Shown: in pieces, positions 5,535 through 5,720 of the stretch
How the letters are laid out: each line of letters begins with the position of its first letter
Numbering within the stretch: position 1 is the stretch's first letter
From: Promethearchaeota archaeon
GTDB lineage: Archaea > Asgardarchaeota > Lokiarchaeia > Sigynarchaeales > SOKP01
Length of the DNA: 5,720 bases
Direction of reading: 5' to 3'
Assembly: GCA_019057775.1 (NCBI GenBank)
Contig: JAHLWT010000263.1
Location: forward strand, 1-5,720
Notes under the pieces: model-generated
The model's input: only the letters and a program-made list of their open reading frames with translations
Database searches by the model: none
What the model was told of the DNA's origin: nothing
Position numbers and translations under genes: made by a program

Positions 5535-5564
5535 AATGACCTTACGAGGAAAAATAAGGTTATT
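5535..5564. repeat. Imperfect 10-bp inverted repeat
   Basis: AATGACCTTA (5535-5544) and TAAGGTTATT (5555-5564) pair over ten positions, with one G-T pair in plus-strand RNA, around a ten-base loop. No T-tract follows on the plus strand; on the minus strand only a weak TTTTAT follows. It may be a protein-binding site or RNA structure. Confidence 0.45.
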
Positions 5565-5666
5565 GAATTGAAAATATTTACGATTTTGGGTTTTGAATTA
5601 ATGCCGTTTCATTAAAACAACCCTCGGTTCGTAAAATCAAAAAAATCAAATATATCAAGATTCAAT

Positions 5667-5708
5667 TTAATCTCTATTAATTATGTAGGGATTAATTTTT
5701 TGTTTTTT
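5667..5708 (+). terminator. Strong Rho-independent terminator with no visible gene
   Basis: TTAATCTCTA (5667-5676) pairs with TAGGGATTAA (5686-5695) over ten positions, one being G-U, around a nine-base loop. TTTTTTGTTTTTT follows directly at 5696-5708. This is a textbook plus-strand terminator shape, though the stem is AU-rich. No plus-strand gene precedes it within the window, and the minus strand lacks a matching T-tract. Confidence 0.65.
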
Positions 5709-5720
5709 ATAAAAATTGCA

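Larger units (their letters stand above)
5403..5720. other. Non-coding region upstream of the operon
   Basis: These 318 bases hold the operon promoter and operators (5421-5470), an inverted repeat (5535-5564) and a plus-strand terminator (5667-5708). I see no coding frame with a ribosome site: the longest readable starts give peptides of about a dozen residues. No tRNA or CRISPR repeat is visible. A short RNA read rightward to the terminator is possible. Confidence 0.6.

Noticed and set aside
5618..5636. CCCTCGGTTCG as part of a tRNA T-arm or attachment site
   Set aside because: The surrounding bases do not fold into a tRNA and no acceptor stem or anticodon arm is found.
1..5720. CRISPR array
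   Set aside because: No set of regularly spaced direct repeats was seen.

Overview
The window looks like an AT-rich accessory region of a bacterium. Bacterial origin is supported by two sigma-70-type promoters (one with an extended -10 at 149-157, one TTGACA/TAAAAT on the minus strand at 5421-5449), by strong Shine-Dalgarno sequences before most genes, and by Rho-independent-terminator-like hairpins at both edges. I cannot name a phylum. G+C is uneven: 46% over 201-300, 28% over 601-700 and 18% over 3901-4000 (counted by hand), which suggests genes of different origins.

Layout. Positions 1-200 are non-coding: a terminator-like hairpin, a second hairpin, and the promoter of a small gene (201-488) that encodes an unrecognised 95-residue protein. 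A plus-strand gene (591-1508) encodes a 305-residue protein with an N-terminal four-cysteine zinc-binding motif. Converging on it, with only nine bases between the two stop codons, is a compact minus-strand operon of five genes read from right to left: (1) an XRE-type regulator carrying the Xre/MbcA/ParS toxin-binding domain, (2) an AAA+ ATPase, (3) a protein ending in two tandem copies of a transposase-like C-terminal beta-barrel, (4) a 52-residue charged helical protein, and (5) a 629-residue SMC/Rad50-like ATPase with a CPVC zinc hook. Positions 5403-5720 are non-coding: the operon promoter, overlapping palindromes likely to be the regulator's operator, and a strong plus-strand terminator that no visible gene accounts for.

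How the genes may work together. Promoter position, overlapping or nearly touching genes, and coupled ribosome binding sites argue that the five minus-strand genes are one co-expressed, autoregulated unit. It has two ATPases (a ring-type AAA+ remodeler and a zinc-hook SMC-like clamp), a probable DNA-binding adaptor and an antitoxin-like repressor, but no recognisable nuclease, RES toxin, Mre11/SbcD partner, HORMA protein or nucleotide cyclase. I do not recognise this combination as a named defence or plasmid-maintenance system. It is a reasonable candidate for an undescribed DNA-surveillance, anti-element or chromosome-organising system; that function is inference. The convergent zinc-motif protein may or may not belong to it.
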